Shown: positions 15,512-24,573, numbered from the stretch's first letter. The stretch is 64,000 nucleotides of DNA from an uncultured bacterium (GCA_943788675.1 CALSRE010000001.1:423400-487399); one strand, 5' to 3'. Numbers and translations: made by a program. Notes: a model not told the origin generated them from the sequence alone.

Positions 15512-16590
15512 GCAACAGCTTGACGTTCTTTAACTTTCTTACCCTGGGTAGCTTTTTTTAAATTACCTACTAATTGTCCACAGGCTCCATCAATATCATC
15601 TCCTCTAGTTACTCGTAGAGTTGTAATAAATCCTTTATTGAATAAATGCTTTCTAAACACTTCAATATTTTTATCCTTCGAACGGTTATAATCACATCCG
15701 TCAAATGGATTAAATGGAATAAGATTTATTTTGCAGGCAAGCCCTGTAAGAATCTTAGATAGACTTCTAGCATGATCAATAGAATCATTGATGCCGTCTA
15801 TTAATATATATTCTATTGTGATATAGCGATTATCTTTTTGCACAGATAAATAATTTTTACAAGCTTCTAAAAGGTTGTCAATAGGGTATTTTTTATTGAT
15901 AGGAACAATAATATCTCGCAATGAGTCATCAGCTGCATGCAATGAAATTGCAAGGGAAACATCTGTTCTGTCTGCTAGTTTATTAATCTGAGGTATTAAC
16001 CCTGAAGTACTTATAGTTATTCTTTTTTTTGATAAAAAATACGCAAACTCGTTTCGCATTATTTCAGCAGATGTAATAACCGGTTCAAAATTTAAAAGAG
16101 GTTCTCCCATTCCCATAAAAACTACGTTTGTTATTGGGGTATCTTTCTTGTCGTTAAAATTAGCTAGCCATAGTTGGCCAATAATTTCATCTGCGCTAAG
16201 ATTTTTTTCAAATCCTTGCGCTCCGGTTGCGCAAAAAGTACATTGTAAAGCGCAACCAGCCTGAGATGAAATGCATAAGGTAATACGTTTTTTTTCAGGA
16301 ATTCTTACCATTTCAATTGATGAACCAGAATCAAGCTGAATTAGGTATTTTTTAGTTCCATCTTCAGATACCAAAACTTTCTTTAGTTTAGGAGGAATAA
16401 GGACAGCTATTTCCTTCATTTTTATTCGAAGATCTTTATTAAAATTGCTCATTCTATCAAAGTCTAATTCACCTTTCTGGTGTACCCACTTTAATAATTG
16501 TTTTGCTCGAAAAGATGGTTCATTGATATCATGAAAAAACTTCTCTAGCTCTACTAGAGAATAGCCTAGTAAGTTTTTTTTATCTGCCAT
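15508..16590 (-). CDS. rlmN: dual-specificity RNA methyltransferase RlmN
   Basis: A 360-residue radical SAM enzyme that methylates C2 of A2503 in 23S rRNA (and A37 of some tRNAs). The cluster-binding CX3CX2C is CALQCTFCATG near residue 113. The methyl-carrying cysteine region near the C-terminus reads RGDDIDGACGQL, as in RlmN. GMGEPLLN and SISLHAADDSLR-type blocks (seen as LAISLHAADDSLR) are also present. The length is normal. The start overlaps the end of the upstream glycosyltransferase gene by 25 bases, so it sits at the end of the minus-strand surface-polymer operon. Confidence 0.95.
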   Translation of the reverse strand: MADKKNLLGYSLVELEKFFHDINEPSFRAKQLLKWVHQKGELDFDRMSNFNKDLRIKMKEIAVLIPPKLKKVLVSEDGTKKYLIQLDSGSSIEMVRIPEKKRITLCISSQAGCALQCTFCATGAQGFEKNLSADEIIGQLWLANFNDKKDTPITNVVFMGMGEPLLNFEPVITSAEIMRNEFAYFLSKKRITISTSGLIPQINKLADRTDVSLAISLHAADDSLRDIIVPINKKYPIDNLLEACKNYLSVQKDNRYITIEYILIDGINDSIDHARSLSKILTGLACKINLIPFNPFDGCDYNRSKDKNIEVFRKHLFNKGFITTLRVTRGDDIDGACGQLVGNLKKATQGKKVKERQAVA

Positions 16591-17600
16591 AGTTTGTCAA
16601 TTTCATAAGAAAAATCTTTATTTTTGTTTTCTATAATATCCATAATTAACTCAAGCGGGTTTGGAAAATCAATTTTAATCTTTTTACTAGAATGAAGCCA
16701 ATTATTAATGGAATTAATATCAATTGTTTTGGAAATAGTTGCATACCCTAAATCATTTAATATTTTAGCATTGTGTTCTTGCTCCGGCTGTCCTTTTTGA
16801 GGTTTGCAAAGTATTTTTTTTCCTATAAATAATGCTTCTGCTGGTAACTGAAATCCTGCGTTGGTAATAAGATGCTTGCTCTCAATTAAATCATTCTTAA
16901 ATTCATTTTCAGAGAATGGTTTTAAAGTTACATTTTTTATTCTTTTTTCATTTTGTATATCACAATAATATATAAAGTGCTGTTTTTCAATCTGGTGTAA
17001 CAATGCAATCATTTTTTCTAACTCTTCCCATACAAGATATACAAGAACGTTATCTTTTGAATTAGCTCTAAGCTTATGGTTAGTAATTGTTTTAGATAAA
17101 AAAGGTGGAAGTATATGTTGATTAAAATGAGAAAAATGAGAAGGAATAGCATTTTTTATTGGTGTATAAATATATGGAAACAAAATTCTAGTAAACCTCA
17201 TTTTTACTGTCATTGGAATATTTTTATAAAAAGAGTATTGGTGACCTATTCCAAACGCAGGAATATTTTTAATTCTTGAAAAGTAGGCGGATACAGGTTC
17301 AAAGTCAGTAATAACAAGATCAAACTGCTCATCAATAGATTTAATATCTTTTATAAACTGAATTAAATCTATATTAAAAAATGTTCGTAAATATTGGATT
17401 TTTCCATCTTTCTTGCTAAAAGTAAATCCTTTTTTTAACACAAAAGGTTTAAATTCTTCAATATCATATAGACTGTCATCATTTCTTCCGCTAATTATGC
17501 AGCTAATGTTATGTCCTCTTTTTTTAAGTTCGGCAATAATTATTCTTGCTCTAGATATATGGCCATTTCCAGTTGCATTGATACCATAGAGAATTTTCAT
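16566..17600 (-). CDS. MurG/UGT-like GT-B glycosyltransferase
   Basis: A 344-residue protein. The N-terminal domain begins ILYGINATGNGHISRARI, a GxGHxxRA motif shared by MurG, monogalactosyldiacylglycerol synthase and UDP-glycosyltransferases. The C-terminal domain has LITNAGFQLPAEALFIGKK and KPQKGQPEQEHNAK, the nucleotide-sugar binding half (GG-x-AEAL and P-x-x-x-QxxN patterns). It likely transfers a sugar onto a lipid or polymer. It lies 10 bases after the cytidylyltransferase gene and belongs to the same cluster. The acceptor is unknown. Confidence 0.75.
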   Translation of the reverse strand: MKILYGINATGNGHISRARIIIAELKKRGHNISCIISGRNDDSLYDIEEFKPFVLKKGFTFSKKDGKIQYLRTFFNIDLIQFIKDIKSIDEQFDLVITDFEPVSAYFSRIKNIPAFGIGHQYSFYKNIPMTVKMRFTRILFPYIYTPIKNAIPSHFSHFNQHILPPFLSKTITNHKLRANSKDNVLVYLVWEELEKMIALLHQIEKQHFIYYCDIQNEKRIKNVTLKPFSENEFKNDLIESKHLITNAGFQLPAEALFIGKKILCKPQKGQPEQEHNAKILNDLGYATISKTIDINSINNWLHSSKKIKIDFPNPLELIMDIIENKNKDFSYEIDKLWQIKKTY

Positions 17601-17610
17601 AACTGATTAG

Positions 17611-18024
17611 TTAAATTTTAGAGAGAACATCTCTTAGAATAGTACTAGAGGTGTGGGTAGTATACGGAAAATATATTATTTCTACTCCAACTTGGGCAAA
17701 TTCATCTTCAATTATATTCCATTGGTCTGAACCTTTCCAGTCATCACCAACAAACATTCTATCAAATTTTAGATTATTCCAAGCTTCCATTTTATCATAG
17801 CTTGTTTGTGGAACTACTTCATCCACATACTTTACAGCTTCTACTAAATCCATACGCTCTTGAAAAGGGATGAATGGTTTTTTATTTTTTGCGGATTCTG
17901 ATAGTTCATCTGTTGTGATCCCAACAATTAGATGATCACACTCTAGGCAGGCACGTTTGAGAATATTTAAATGACCAATGTGAAATAAGTCAAAAACTCC
18001 TGTAGTATATCCAATTTTTTTCAT
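17611..18024 (-). CDS. TagD-like nucleotidyltransferase (glycerol-3-phosphate cytidylyltransferase type)
   Basis: A 137-residue protein with the HIGH signature of cytidylyltransferases (GVFDLFHIGHLNILKRA, residues 9-25), then FIPFQERMDLVEAVKYVDEV and GDDWKGSDQW, and a terminal HTSSTILRDVL that closes the active site (the ISTT-like motif). The size equals TagD (about 130). The likely reaction is CTP plus glycerol-3-phosphate to CDP-glycerol, because the next gene is a CDP-glycerol glycerophosphotransferase-like protein; another polyol phosphate or ethanolamine phosphate is possible. Confidence 0.8.
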   Translation of the reverse strand: MKKIGYTTGVFDLFHIGHLNILKRACLECDHLIVGITTDELSESAKNKKPFIPFQERMDLVEAVKYVDEVVPQTSYDKMEAWNNLKFDRMFVGDDWKGSDQWNIIEDEFAQVGVEIIYFPYTTHTSSTILRDVLSKI

Positions 18025-18060
18025 TTTTTTAAACTGCTAATTAAATAGAAGTACTAGATA

Positions 18061-19140
18061 CTAGTAATTTTCTAATAAATATGTGACAATTCTTTTGCTA
18101 GCTTTTCCATCGAGCTTACCCGCTAATCGCTCAAGATATATTTTAGCATTTTCAGGTAGTTTGTTTGCATTTTTAAGGAGTTCATTTGTATTGGATATCA
18201 TTTTGTCGTAAGATGGTGATAGAGTTGCAATTTGTTCATAGTCATCATAGTCTTTATCCATTCTAGCTTTAAATCTGTATGAAAAAATTCCTCTATAATT
18301 CCATCTTAGCTGTAAAAAAGTACACCATATAACCGGCTTATTTAAAGCGGCAAATTCTATAATTGCAGAGGAAGCATCGCTTATCATTAAATCTGCTGAT
18401 TTCAAAAAAGGTAACAGAGAATAGTCATCAACTTTTGCAAGGTATACATTGTTATAAGTATTCCAATGCTGAAGTAGGTTTCGTTGTTTTTGATATTTTT
18501 TCATACTTATTGAAAAGTAGTGAGGTTTAATAATGATATTATAATTTTTAAAATCAGAAGGAAAATTTTTTGAAAATTTTTCAATACTACTTGGATAGAA
18601 AGTTGGAGCGTAAAGAATTGTTTTCTTAGCTTTGTCAAGTCTTAGATTTTCATAGCATAGGCCATCTTCTTCTTCATTTATAATGGGGTCAAGTTTGCAA
18701 AAACCAACATTGACAAATACATCATTTGGATACATTTTGCAAAGTCTTTGGTATCGGTAATCGCTTTCTACAAACCGAACACTTGTTGGTGTATCCGATT
18801 TAGAGTAATAGCTTTTTTTAGGCCCAACTCCATGACCTAGTTGAGCTGTTTTACTATGAAGATGAATTTTATCAAGTTCAGGAAAAGTATTTCCAAGAAA
18901 AATCCATGTTGGTTTTTTATCTAAGTAAAATTGCAAAGCCTCATTTTTATTATTAACCCAGTGGTGAGGTAATTGATCTTTAAGAATAATATTTTTTACT
19001 ATACTCTCAAATTTGTTTTGATGAAAAATAAATGTTATTGCACAATTATGGTGTTTTTTTAGCTCTTTAAATACAGGTAAATATTGCGGCAAATAGTAAA
19101 GCTCTTGCACGTCAAAAAAGATTGTATGTTTAATATTCAT
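18061..19140 (-). CDS. CDP-glycerol glycerophosphotransferase family protein (TagB/TagF-like)
   Basis: A 359-residue protein. The late blocks TILYAPTFYPSS, NIIIKPHYF, and LPFLKSADLMISDASSAIIEFAALNKPVIW match the TagB/TagF family (the KPH and D-x-SS-x-x-x-D/E motifs that bind the CDP group and act as base). Such enzymes add glycerol phosphate units to a lipid-linked primer. It overlaps the upstream glycosyltransferase gene by 4 bases. The pairing with a TagD-like gene supports a phosphopolyol polymer or decoration. Confidence 0.8.
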   Translation of the reverse strand: MNIKHTIFFDVQELYYLPQYLPVFKELKKHHNCAITFIFHQNKFESIVKNIILKDQLPHHWVNNKNEALQFYLDKKPTWIFLGNTFPELDKIHLHSKTAQLGHGVGPKKSYYSKSDTPTSVRFVESDYRYQRLCKMYPNDVFVNVGFCKLDPIINEEEDGLCYENLRLDKAKKTILYAPTFYPSSIEKFSKNFPSDFKNYNIIIKPHYFSISMKKYQKQRNLLQHWNTYNNVYLAKVDDYSLLPFLKSADLMISDASSAIIEFAALNKPVIWCTFLQLRWNYRGIFSYRFKARMDKDYDDYEQIATLSPSYDKMISNTNELLKNANKLPENAKIYLERLAGKLDGKASKRIVTYLLENY

Positions 19141-19952
19141 TTAGTAATTCCGTAATCAGTTTTTGTAATTTTAGTTGAAAGAGTTTCTTGTCTTATTAAT
19201 CTATTTTTCTTAATTGCTTTTTCATTTTTATATGGTCTTGTATGATAAAGATGAATCACAGTTGCCCTATTTCTAATTTGGATTGATTTAATTCCATTAT
19301 TATTTAAACGATATCCTAGTTCACAATCAAGTCCGCCATATTCCATTCGTTCATCAAATCCATTTACTAGGATAATATCATTTCTCCATGCAGATGAGTT
19401 ATTTCCGTTAAATGTGGTTCTAGTAGGAGTGATTTGATCAAGACATTTTGCCAAAAATGAATTTTTAATTAACTTGAAAAAATTCTTGCCTAAGGGTTGT
19501 CCATTTTTAAAAATAAATGATTTATTAAAACAATCTTCGGATTTTATATCTGTTATTTTTATTGAATCTGATACTTTTTCATTTATGGGAAAGTGTCCAC
19601 CAGATAAAAAATATCCAGTCTTAGCTAGACTATTATGAGTAGCTAAAAATTGACGATTAGGAATGCAATCTCCATCTGAAAAAACCAAATATTCATTTGC
19701 TGATTTAGTTATTGCTTCATTTAAAATTTTACATTTTCTAAATCCATCATCTTTATGCCAGACATGAATAATATCTTGAGAAATTAATCGATTAAATTTT
19801 TGTATTATATTTTTTGTTTCTTCACTTGATCCATCATCAGCTATGATAATTTCAAAATCTTTGAAAGATTGATGGGCATAGCCCGTTAATACTTTTTCTA
19901 AAAATTTTGGTTTATTGTAAGTTGATATAATTACTGATATTGATGGCATCAA
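19137..19952 (-). CDS. family 2 glycosyltransferase
   Basis: A 271-residue GT-A enzyme. It starts with ISVIISTYNKPKFLEKVL, followed by IIIADDGSSEETK (first Asp of the nucleotide site) and the metal-binding DxD-like FSDGDCIPN near residue 92. A second conserved block, NGFDERMEYGGLDCELGYRL, is typical of the chondroitin-polymerase-like GT2 subgroup. There is no signal or membrane span, so it acts on the inner face. It is the first gene of the minus-strand polymer operon. Confidence 0.88.
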   Translation of the reverse strand: MMPSISVIISTYNKPKFLEKVLTGYAHQSFKDFEIIIADDGSSEETKNIIQKFNRLISQDIIHVWHKDDGFRKCKILNEAITKSANEYLVFSDGDCIPNRQFLATHNSLAKTGYFLSGGHFPINEKVSDSIKITDIKSEDCFNKSFIFKNGQPLGKNFFKLIKNSFLAKCLDQITPTRTTFNGNNSSAWRNDIILVNGFDERMEYGGLDCELGYRLNNNGIKSIQIRNRATVIHLYHTRPYKNEKAIKKNRLIRQETLSTKITKTDYGITK

Positions 19953-20005
19953 CTAAATTATTTAGTGGCAATCTTATAAGCCATTTTTTTTTAAATTAAA
20001 TCCTT

Positions 20006-20686
20006 ATGATTCAAAGTAATAAAAAAAAATGTATCGTACTATTAAGTGGAGGTCTTGATTCTGCTACAGTTTTAAAAATAGCTCAAAAAGATTTTGAAGT
20101 TGTAGCGCTCGCTTTTGACTATGGCCAAAGACATAAATTTGAATTGAATGCAGCAAAGAAGATTGCCAAAAAAAATAGCATTATTTTAAATGAAATTAAA
20201 ATTGATCTTGCCCAATTTGGAAATTCTGCTTTGACAGATGATATTAGTGTCCCAAAAAATCAAGATATAGGAAAGGAAATTCCCATAACGTATGTTCCCG
20301 TAAGAAATACAATTTTTCTTTCTTACACACTTGCTTTTGCAGAAGTAAATGAGATTTTTGATATTTTTATAGGTGTTAATGCGCTTGATTACAGTGGATA
20401 CCCAGATTGTAGGCCAGAATTTATCACTGCGTTTGAAAAGATGGCGAATGAAGGAACTAAGTTTGCTCAAGGTGAAAATAAAATTCAAATTCATACTCCA
20501 TTAATTGATTTAACAAAAGCCCAAATTATTACTAAAGGTATACATCTTGGAGTTGATTATTCTATGACCCATTCTTGTTATGATCCATCAGAATCGGGAT
20601 TATCATGCGGACAGTGTGATGCCTGCATTCTTAGAAAGGCTGGATTCGAAGCTGCCAATATTACTGATCCAACAAGCTACCAATGA
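20006..20686 (+). CDS. queC: 7-cyano-7-deazaguanine synthase
   Basis: A 226-residue protein that converts 7-carboxy-7-deazaguanine to preQ0 using ATP and ammonia. The PP-loop LLSGGLDSATVL lies near residues 12-23, and the zinc-binding C-terminal cluster is CYDPSESGLSCGQCDACILR near residue 189. The length is normal. It opens a four-gene operon with queE, queD and queF; it overlaps queE by 4 bases. The next steps lead to queuosine in tRNA. Confidence 0.95.
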   Translation: MIQSNKKKCIVLLSGGLDSATVLKIAQKDFEVVALAFDYGQRHKFELNAAKKIAKKNSIILNEIKIDLAQFGNSALTDDISVPKNQDIGKEIPITYVPVRNTIFLSYTLAFAEVNEIFDIFIGVNALDYSGYPDCRPEFITAFEKMANEGTKFAQGENKIQIHTPLIDLTKAQIITKGIHLGVDYSMTHSCYDPSESGLSCGQCDACILRKAGFEAANITDPTSYQ

Positions 20687-21315
20687 TTTACTCAGTTAAA
20701 GAAATATATTTTACTATGCAGGGCGAAGGATTTCATACTGGAAAACATGCAGTCTTCTGTCGATTCAGTGGATGTAATTTATGGTCTGGTCATGAAAAAG
20801 ATAGAGTAAATGCTATCTGTAATTTTTGTGATACAGATTTTGTTGGAATTGATGGAGTGAACGGATCTAAATATGTTAGCGCTAGCGCACTATCTGATAA
20901 GATTGATAAAGTGTGGAATGATTTTGATGATGAAAAATTTGTTGTATTTACTGGCGGCGAACCATTATTGCAATTGAACTCAGAGTTGATTGATGCTCTT
21001 CACCAAAAAGGTTTTAAGGTTGCTGTAGAAACAAACGGAACTTTGTTACCGCCAGAAAATATAGATTGGATTTGTGTAAGTCCAAAAAAAGGTGCAAAGT
21101 TTAAATTGAAATACGGGAATGAATTAAAGTTAGTTTATCCACAGGAGCAATTTAATCCAGACCGATTCAAAGAATTAGAATTTGACCATTTTTTTCTTCA
21201 GCCAATGGATGGAGAAGATTTGCAAAAAAATATCTTGCAAAGCGTATCATATTGTATCGAAAATCCCTTGTGGCGTTTAAGCTTACAAACACATAAAATA
21301 ATGGGGATAGATTGA
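20683..21315 (+). CDS. queE: 7-carboxy-7-deazaguanine synthase
   Basis: A 210-residue radical SAM enzyme that turns carboxy-tetrahydropterin into 7-carboxy-7-deazaguanine. The start EIYFTMQGEGFHTGKHAVFCRFSG is characteristic, and the cluster site is of the long CX14CX2C kind (CNLWSGHEKDRVNAICNFC) found in part of the family. FTGGEPLLQ and the late FFLQPMDG are also family marks. It is translated with queC (ATGA overlap) and is followed after one base by queD. Confidence 0.95.
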   Translation: MIYSVKEIYFTMQGEGFHTGKHAVFCRFSGCNLWSGHEKDRVNAICNFCDTDFVGIDGVNGSKYVSASALSDKIDKVWNDFDDEKFVVFTGGEPLLQLNSELIDALHQKGFKVAVETNGTLLPPENIDWICVSPKKGAKFKLKYGNELKLVYPQEQFNPDRFKELEFDHFFLQPMDGEDLQKNILQSVSYCIENPLWRLSLQTHKIMGID

Positions 21316-21316
21316 T

Positions 21317-21688
21317 ATGTTTAGATTAAAAAGAAAATATGAATTTCACGCAGCAAGAAAACTGACTGCTTTGAAAGAAAATCATCCATGTGGAGATTTA
21401 CATGGGCATACTTTTTCAGTTACAATAAAGGTCTCTGGTGATAAGTTAACTAAAGAAGGCTGGATAATGGACTTTTACGATATTGATAATCATTTCAATG
21501 AGAAGATTCACAGTGCACTCGATCATAAGTATTTAAATGATGTAGAAGGGTTATCTAATCCCACTACAGAGCATATTGCCATGTGGATTTGGAAGAAGCT
21601 GAAAAATGATTTAATTGGTCTACATTCTGTATCGGTAAGTGAAGGAAGTAGTTATGGATGCAAATACTATGGAGACAAAGATGCCTAA
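21317..21688 (+). CDS. queD: 6-carboxy-5,6,7,8-tetrahydropterin synthase
   Basis: A 123-residue protein of the PTPS fold that makes carboxy-tetrahydropterin from dihydroneopterin triphosphate. The zinc ligands are visible: FHAARKL and GDLHGHTF, with the catalytic Cys in [10 protein letters not shown]. The region WIMDFYDID and LDHKYLND are also conserved. The 3' end overlaps queF by 8 bases. Confidence 0.95.
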   Translation: MFRLKRKYEFHAARKLTALKENHPCGDLHGHTFSVTIKVSGDKLTKEGWIMDFYDIDNHFNEKIHSALDHKYLNDVEGLSNPTTEHIAMWIWKKLKNDLIGLHSVSVSEGSSYGCKYYGDKDA

Positions 21689-22067
21689 AGCTGATGGAAA
21701 AGAATTTAGTTTTTTAAGTGAAGATCATATAAATACTTCTTATTTGGAAACATTCGAATTTGATAGTAAAAATCAGTATATAGAAACTACCACAAGAGAA
21801 TTTAGCGCAGTATGTCCGTTTAGCGGTTTACCTGACTTAGCTGACGTAATTATTGAATACTTCCCAGAGGGTGGAAAATGTGTAGAGCTAAAATCATTAA
21901 AGTATTATTTTGTTAGCTTTCGAAATGTTGGAATCTATCAAGAAGCAGCAACCAAACGCATTTATGACGATCTAAAGAAGGTGCTAAATACTTCAAAAAT
22001 TAAAATTACAACCATTTACAATACAAGAGGTGGATTTGATACCACATGTGTTGAGGGAGAATTATAA
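21681..22067 (+). CDS. queF: NADPH-dependent 7-cyano-7-deazaguanine reductase
   Basis: QueF reduces preQ0 to preQ1. The catalytic Cys lies in [14 protein letters not shown], and the substrate Glu in [22 protein letters not shown]. The ORF track starts at 21639, deep within queD, but GGAG at 21671-21674 sits 6 bases before ATG 21681, so I prefer that start (128 residues, short type-I QueF). It completes the preQ1 part of the queuosine path. The enzymes that add preQ1 to tRNA (Tgt, QueA) are not in this window. Confidence 0.93.
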   Translation: MPKADGKEFSFLSEDHINTSYLETFEFDSKNQYIETTTREFSAVCPFSGLPDLADVIIEYFPEGGKCVELKSLKYYFVSFRNVGIYQEAATKRIYDDLKKVLNTSKIKITTIYNTRGGFDTTCVEGEL

Positions 22068-22068
22068 A

Positions 22069-22635
22069 ATGAATTATTTCCAAAGATTACAAAAAGCAAT
22101 CATGCTTGATGTTTCTTTTTATGAAGAGGTGGAAAACGACAAAAAATTTACTGATCAAGCAATGATGACTGTTGTGCTTGTTTCAATTGTACAAGGACTT
22201 ATGATTGCTGGTTTTGCTCCAATCGCTTTGGTTCAAGGCATACTTGGTAGTCTGGTGCGATTTATAATTTGGGCATTCTTTATCGCCTTTGTAGGTACAA
22301 GAATATTACCAGAACCAGAAACCAAATCTAATACCGGAGAATTAATTAGAACGCTTGGCTTTGCTTACGCTCCAGGGTTGCTAGTTATTTTTAAAGTGCT
22401 CCCTTTCATAAACTCTTTTGTAGATCCAATTGTTGTTATTCTTCAGCTTGCGGCAATGACAATTGCAGTAAGGCAGGCCTTAGACTTTAATAGTACAGTT
22501 AGAGCCGTAGGAGTTTGTATAGTAGCATTTCTCCTAATGATTGTTGCGTTAACACTTTTCATTGGTTCTACTTGGTTTTTTCTTGGGATTGCTGAAAATG
22601 CAATAGCACCAACTACTGCACTAATTAAGACTTAA
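22069..22635 (+). CDS. YIP1-family-like membrane protein
   Basis: A 188-residue protein starting at ATG 22069, with GGGAGA 9 bases upstream; the track start at 22030 lies inside queF and has no such site. It has a short cytoplasmic N-terminus and about five membrane segments. The layout (VVLVSIVQGLMIAGF, LVRFIIWAFFIAFVGTRIL, LIRTLGFAYAPGLLVIF) matches the YIP1 domain. The start falls one base after the queF stop, so it may be transcribed with the que genes, but no functional link to queuosine is known. Confidence 0.75.
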   Translation: MNYFQRLQKAIMLDVSFYEEVENDKKFTDQAMMTVVLVSIVQGLMIAGFAPIALVQGILGSLVRFIIWAFFIAFVGTRILPEPETKSNTGELIRTLGFAYAPGLLVIFKVLPFINSFVDPIVVILQLAAMTIAVRQALDFNSTVRAVGVCIVAFLLMIVALTLFIGSTWFFLGIAENAIAPTTALIKT

Positions 22636-22688
22636 AATTTTAGAACTTTAATCTTTATATTTACACAAAAATATTATATTATAAAACT

Positions 22689-23468
22689 ATGAAATTTAAA
22701 TTGTCAATTAAAAAAACATTCTTTTCTTTAGCTATCCTAATCTTTATGGGTTGCGAAGATTCAAACTCATCTTATTCAAATAATACAATTATAGATAACT
22801 TAAATCACTCAGATTTGCCAGGAGGTTTTTCGAGATTTTATGAAGAATATACTGATGTTTATATCTCTGGAGATTATGTTGTAGTAGAGTCTAAGGGAAT
22901 TCCTAATCATCCTTCGCCATATTGGGGTACTTCACATCCAAATTACCAAAATCCCCACTCAGGAATGATTATTAATCCTAATATTATAACTGAGCAAAAT
23001 TTTAAATTCTATATTCCATTAATTCCGTCTATATCCAGTAACATTTCAAGTACGCCATTAGGACCTATCGGTGTATCTATTAGTGGAGTTCCTTTATTTA
23101 ATCAATATGCAGGTCCCAATAACCAGCCACTAGATTCAGAAATTCCATCATTTGATATTTATGATGGTCACCCTCAACAGGCAGGTCAATATCATTATCA
23201 TTTAGAACCAAAATACTTAACTGCAAATGACTCTTCAACTATGTTGATTGGTTTTTCTTTGGATGGTTATCCAATTTATGGCCCAAAAGAACAGTCAACC
23301 AATCAATATCCATCTAATTTAGATGAGCTAAATGGGCATACACATGCTACCAATGAATATAATGATGGCACATATCATTATCATGCTACAGCAGATTCAC
23401 CATATTTAATTGGTGGGTTTAAAGGTAACTATGGATCATTGAATGGTGGCGGTTACTTTACGAACTAA
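22689..23468 (+). CDS. YHYH-domain lipoprotein
   Basis: A 259-residue lipoprotein (lipobox IFMGC, Cys near residue 22). It contains the YHYH block twice in mirrored context: HPQQAGQYHYHLEPKYL near residue 165 and GTYHYHATADSPYLIGG near residue 233, plus LIGFSLDGYPIYGPKE, which is typical of this domain. The clustered histidines suggest copper or other metal binding at the cell surface, but the family function is not known. The last 26 bases overlap the next lipoprotein gene. Confidence 0.85.
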   Translation: MKFKLSIKKTFFSLAILIFMGCEDSNSSYSNNTIIDNLNHSDLPGGFSRFYEEYTDVYISGDYVVVESKGIPNHPSPYWGTSHPNYQNPHSGMIINPNIITEQNFKFYIPLIPSISSNISSTPLGPIGVSISGVPLFNQYAGPNNQPLDSEIPSFDIYDGHPQQAGQYHYHLEPKYLTANDSSTMLIGFSLDGYPIYGPKEQSTNQYPSNLDELNGHTHATNEYNDGTYHYHATADSPYLIGGFKGNYGSLNGGGYFTN

Positions 23469-23937
23469 ATTCCTTCTATTTTTCTCCTACTTTATAATGT
23501 CTTGCGGAGAAAACATTACAATCACTGAATATGAACTAATTAATGATATGGAGATCCAGCGATTCATTCGTACGAATCAATATTCTGGTACGATAACAGT
23601 GATGTATAACGATGAAATAACAACAAAATCTATAAGAAAATATGTTAGCGGAAAAAAGAATGGAATTCATGAAGGGTGGTGGCCAAATGGAACAAAAAAA
23701 TATAGCTTTGTATTTAAGGATGATGCTAGTACCGGCAAGCATTTTCAATGGCATCAAAATGGGAAACTCTTTACGCAAAAACAATTTAAAAATGGACTTG
23801 AACAAGGAGAGCAAAAGGCTTGGGACATGAATGGAGATTTAATGTATAAATATATTTATAATGACGGAAGAAAGTATGGTATACAGGGTTCAGTAGTCTG
23901 TAATGGTGGAAAGGATTTAGCAGAAAGTAATGATTGA
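23443..23937 (+). CDS. MORN-like repeat lipoprotein
   Basis: A 164-residue protein (ATG 23443) with a signal and probable lipobox (YFIMSC, near residue 21). Three to four short repeats follow: GKKNGIHEGWWPNGTKKYSF, GKHFQWHQNGKLFTQKQF and GEQKAWDMNGDLMYKYIY. These are the 20-22 residue YwqK-type variant MORN repeats (G-x-W-x-x-NG-x-x-x-x-x-x-Y). The function is unknown; it may be a surface beta-sheet protein. It overlaps both its upstream YHYH neighbour and the next GNAT gene (8 bases). Confidence 0.75.
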   Translation: MVAVTLRTKFLLFFSYFIMSCGENITITEYELINDMEIQRFIRTNQYSGTITVMYNDEITTKSIRKYVSGKKNGIHEGWWPNGTKKYSFVFKDDASTGKHFQWHQNGKLFTQKQFKNGLEQGEQKAWDMNGDLMYKYIYNDGRKYGIQGSVVCNGGKDLAESND

Positions 23938-24442
23938 ATTGGTTGAATATACCGATGATATGTTTGATTTTATTCTTGAGTCAAACAATATAAACAAGCC
24001 GCAAGTAGGGTTCTTAAACGAATCAAGGCTGAATCTTTTAATAAATCAAGCAAGCTACTGTAAAGTTGCAACACTCAAAGGCGAACTAGCAGGATTCCTG
24101 CTTTGTCTTGCAGAAAATAAAGATTATGATAGCTTAAATTATCAATGGGTCTCCAAAAGATTTAACAACTTTATGTATATAGATAGAATTTCGGTATTTC
24201 CAAAATTTCAAAATGAAAAAATTGGATCTGCGCTATACACCGATTTAATTTATTTTTCTGCAATGGAAGGGTATGATAATGTTCTTTGCGAGGTTAACAT
24301 TAAGCCACCTAATCCTGGTTCAATAAGATTTCATAAAAGATTTGATTTTGAAGAATGTGGTTCGCAATTTACGGATGCTGGACAGCTTGAAAGTTACAAG
24401 TACTCTGTTGAGGTTCAGTTTCTTTGCAGGAAGTTAAAATAA
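23930..24442 (+). CDS. GNAT-family N-acetyltransferase
   Basis: A 170-residue protein with the GNAT fold: central strand and acetyl-CoA loop at IDRISVFPKFQNEKIGSALY (V-x-P-x-x-Q/RxxxIG), then the strand CEVNIKPPNPGSIRFHKRFDFEECG. The second half resembles the YkkB/YjcF-like group described as acetyltransferases with an N-P-x-S-x-x-FH loop. The acceptor is unknown. It begins inside the end of the MORN-lipoprotein gene, so it is co-translated. Confidence 0.85.
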   Translation: MIELVEYTDDMFDFILESNNINKPQVGFLNESRLNLLINQASYCKVATLKGELAGFLLCLAENKDYDSLNYQWVSKRFNNFMYIDRISVFPKFQNEKIGSALYTDLIYFSAMEGYDNVLCEVNIKPPNPGSIRFHKRFDFEECGSQFTDAGQLESYKYSVEVQFLCRKLK

Positions 24443-24462
24443 CTAATTTAAGAGGGTTTTTT

Positions 24463-24573
24463 ATGAGCAATTTTTGGCACGATTTATTATTTCCAATCTA
24501 TTTTTTCATTGTGTTTATTGCTGCGCATATAGCACTATATATAATGATTTTCAGAGGAGATAAATCTAAATGA
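24463..24573 (+). CDS. 36-residue one-helix membrane protein
   Basis: This gene is missing from the ORF track because of its length. It reads MSNFWHDLLFPIYFFIVFIA, then AHIALYIMIFRGDKSK. It is a single hydrophobic helix with a polar, basic tail. AAGAGGG lies 8 bases before ATG, and its stop overlaps the next start (AAATGA), so coupled translation is probable. No family is recognised. Confidence 0.6.
   Translation: MSNFWHDLLFPIYFFIVFIAAHIALYIMIFRGDKSK

Noticed and set aside
19953-20005. Possible preQ1 riboswitch before queC
   Set aside because: The gap is only 53 bases, and I could not find a convincing pseudoknot-forming stem or C-rich loop. The operon may lack one.
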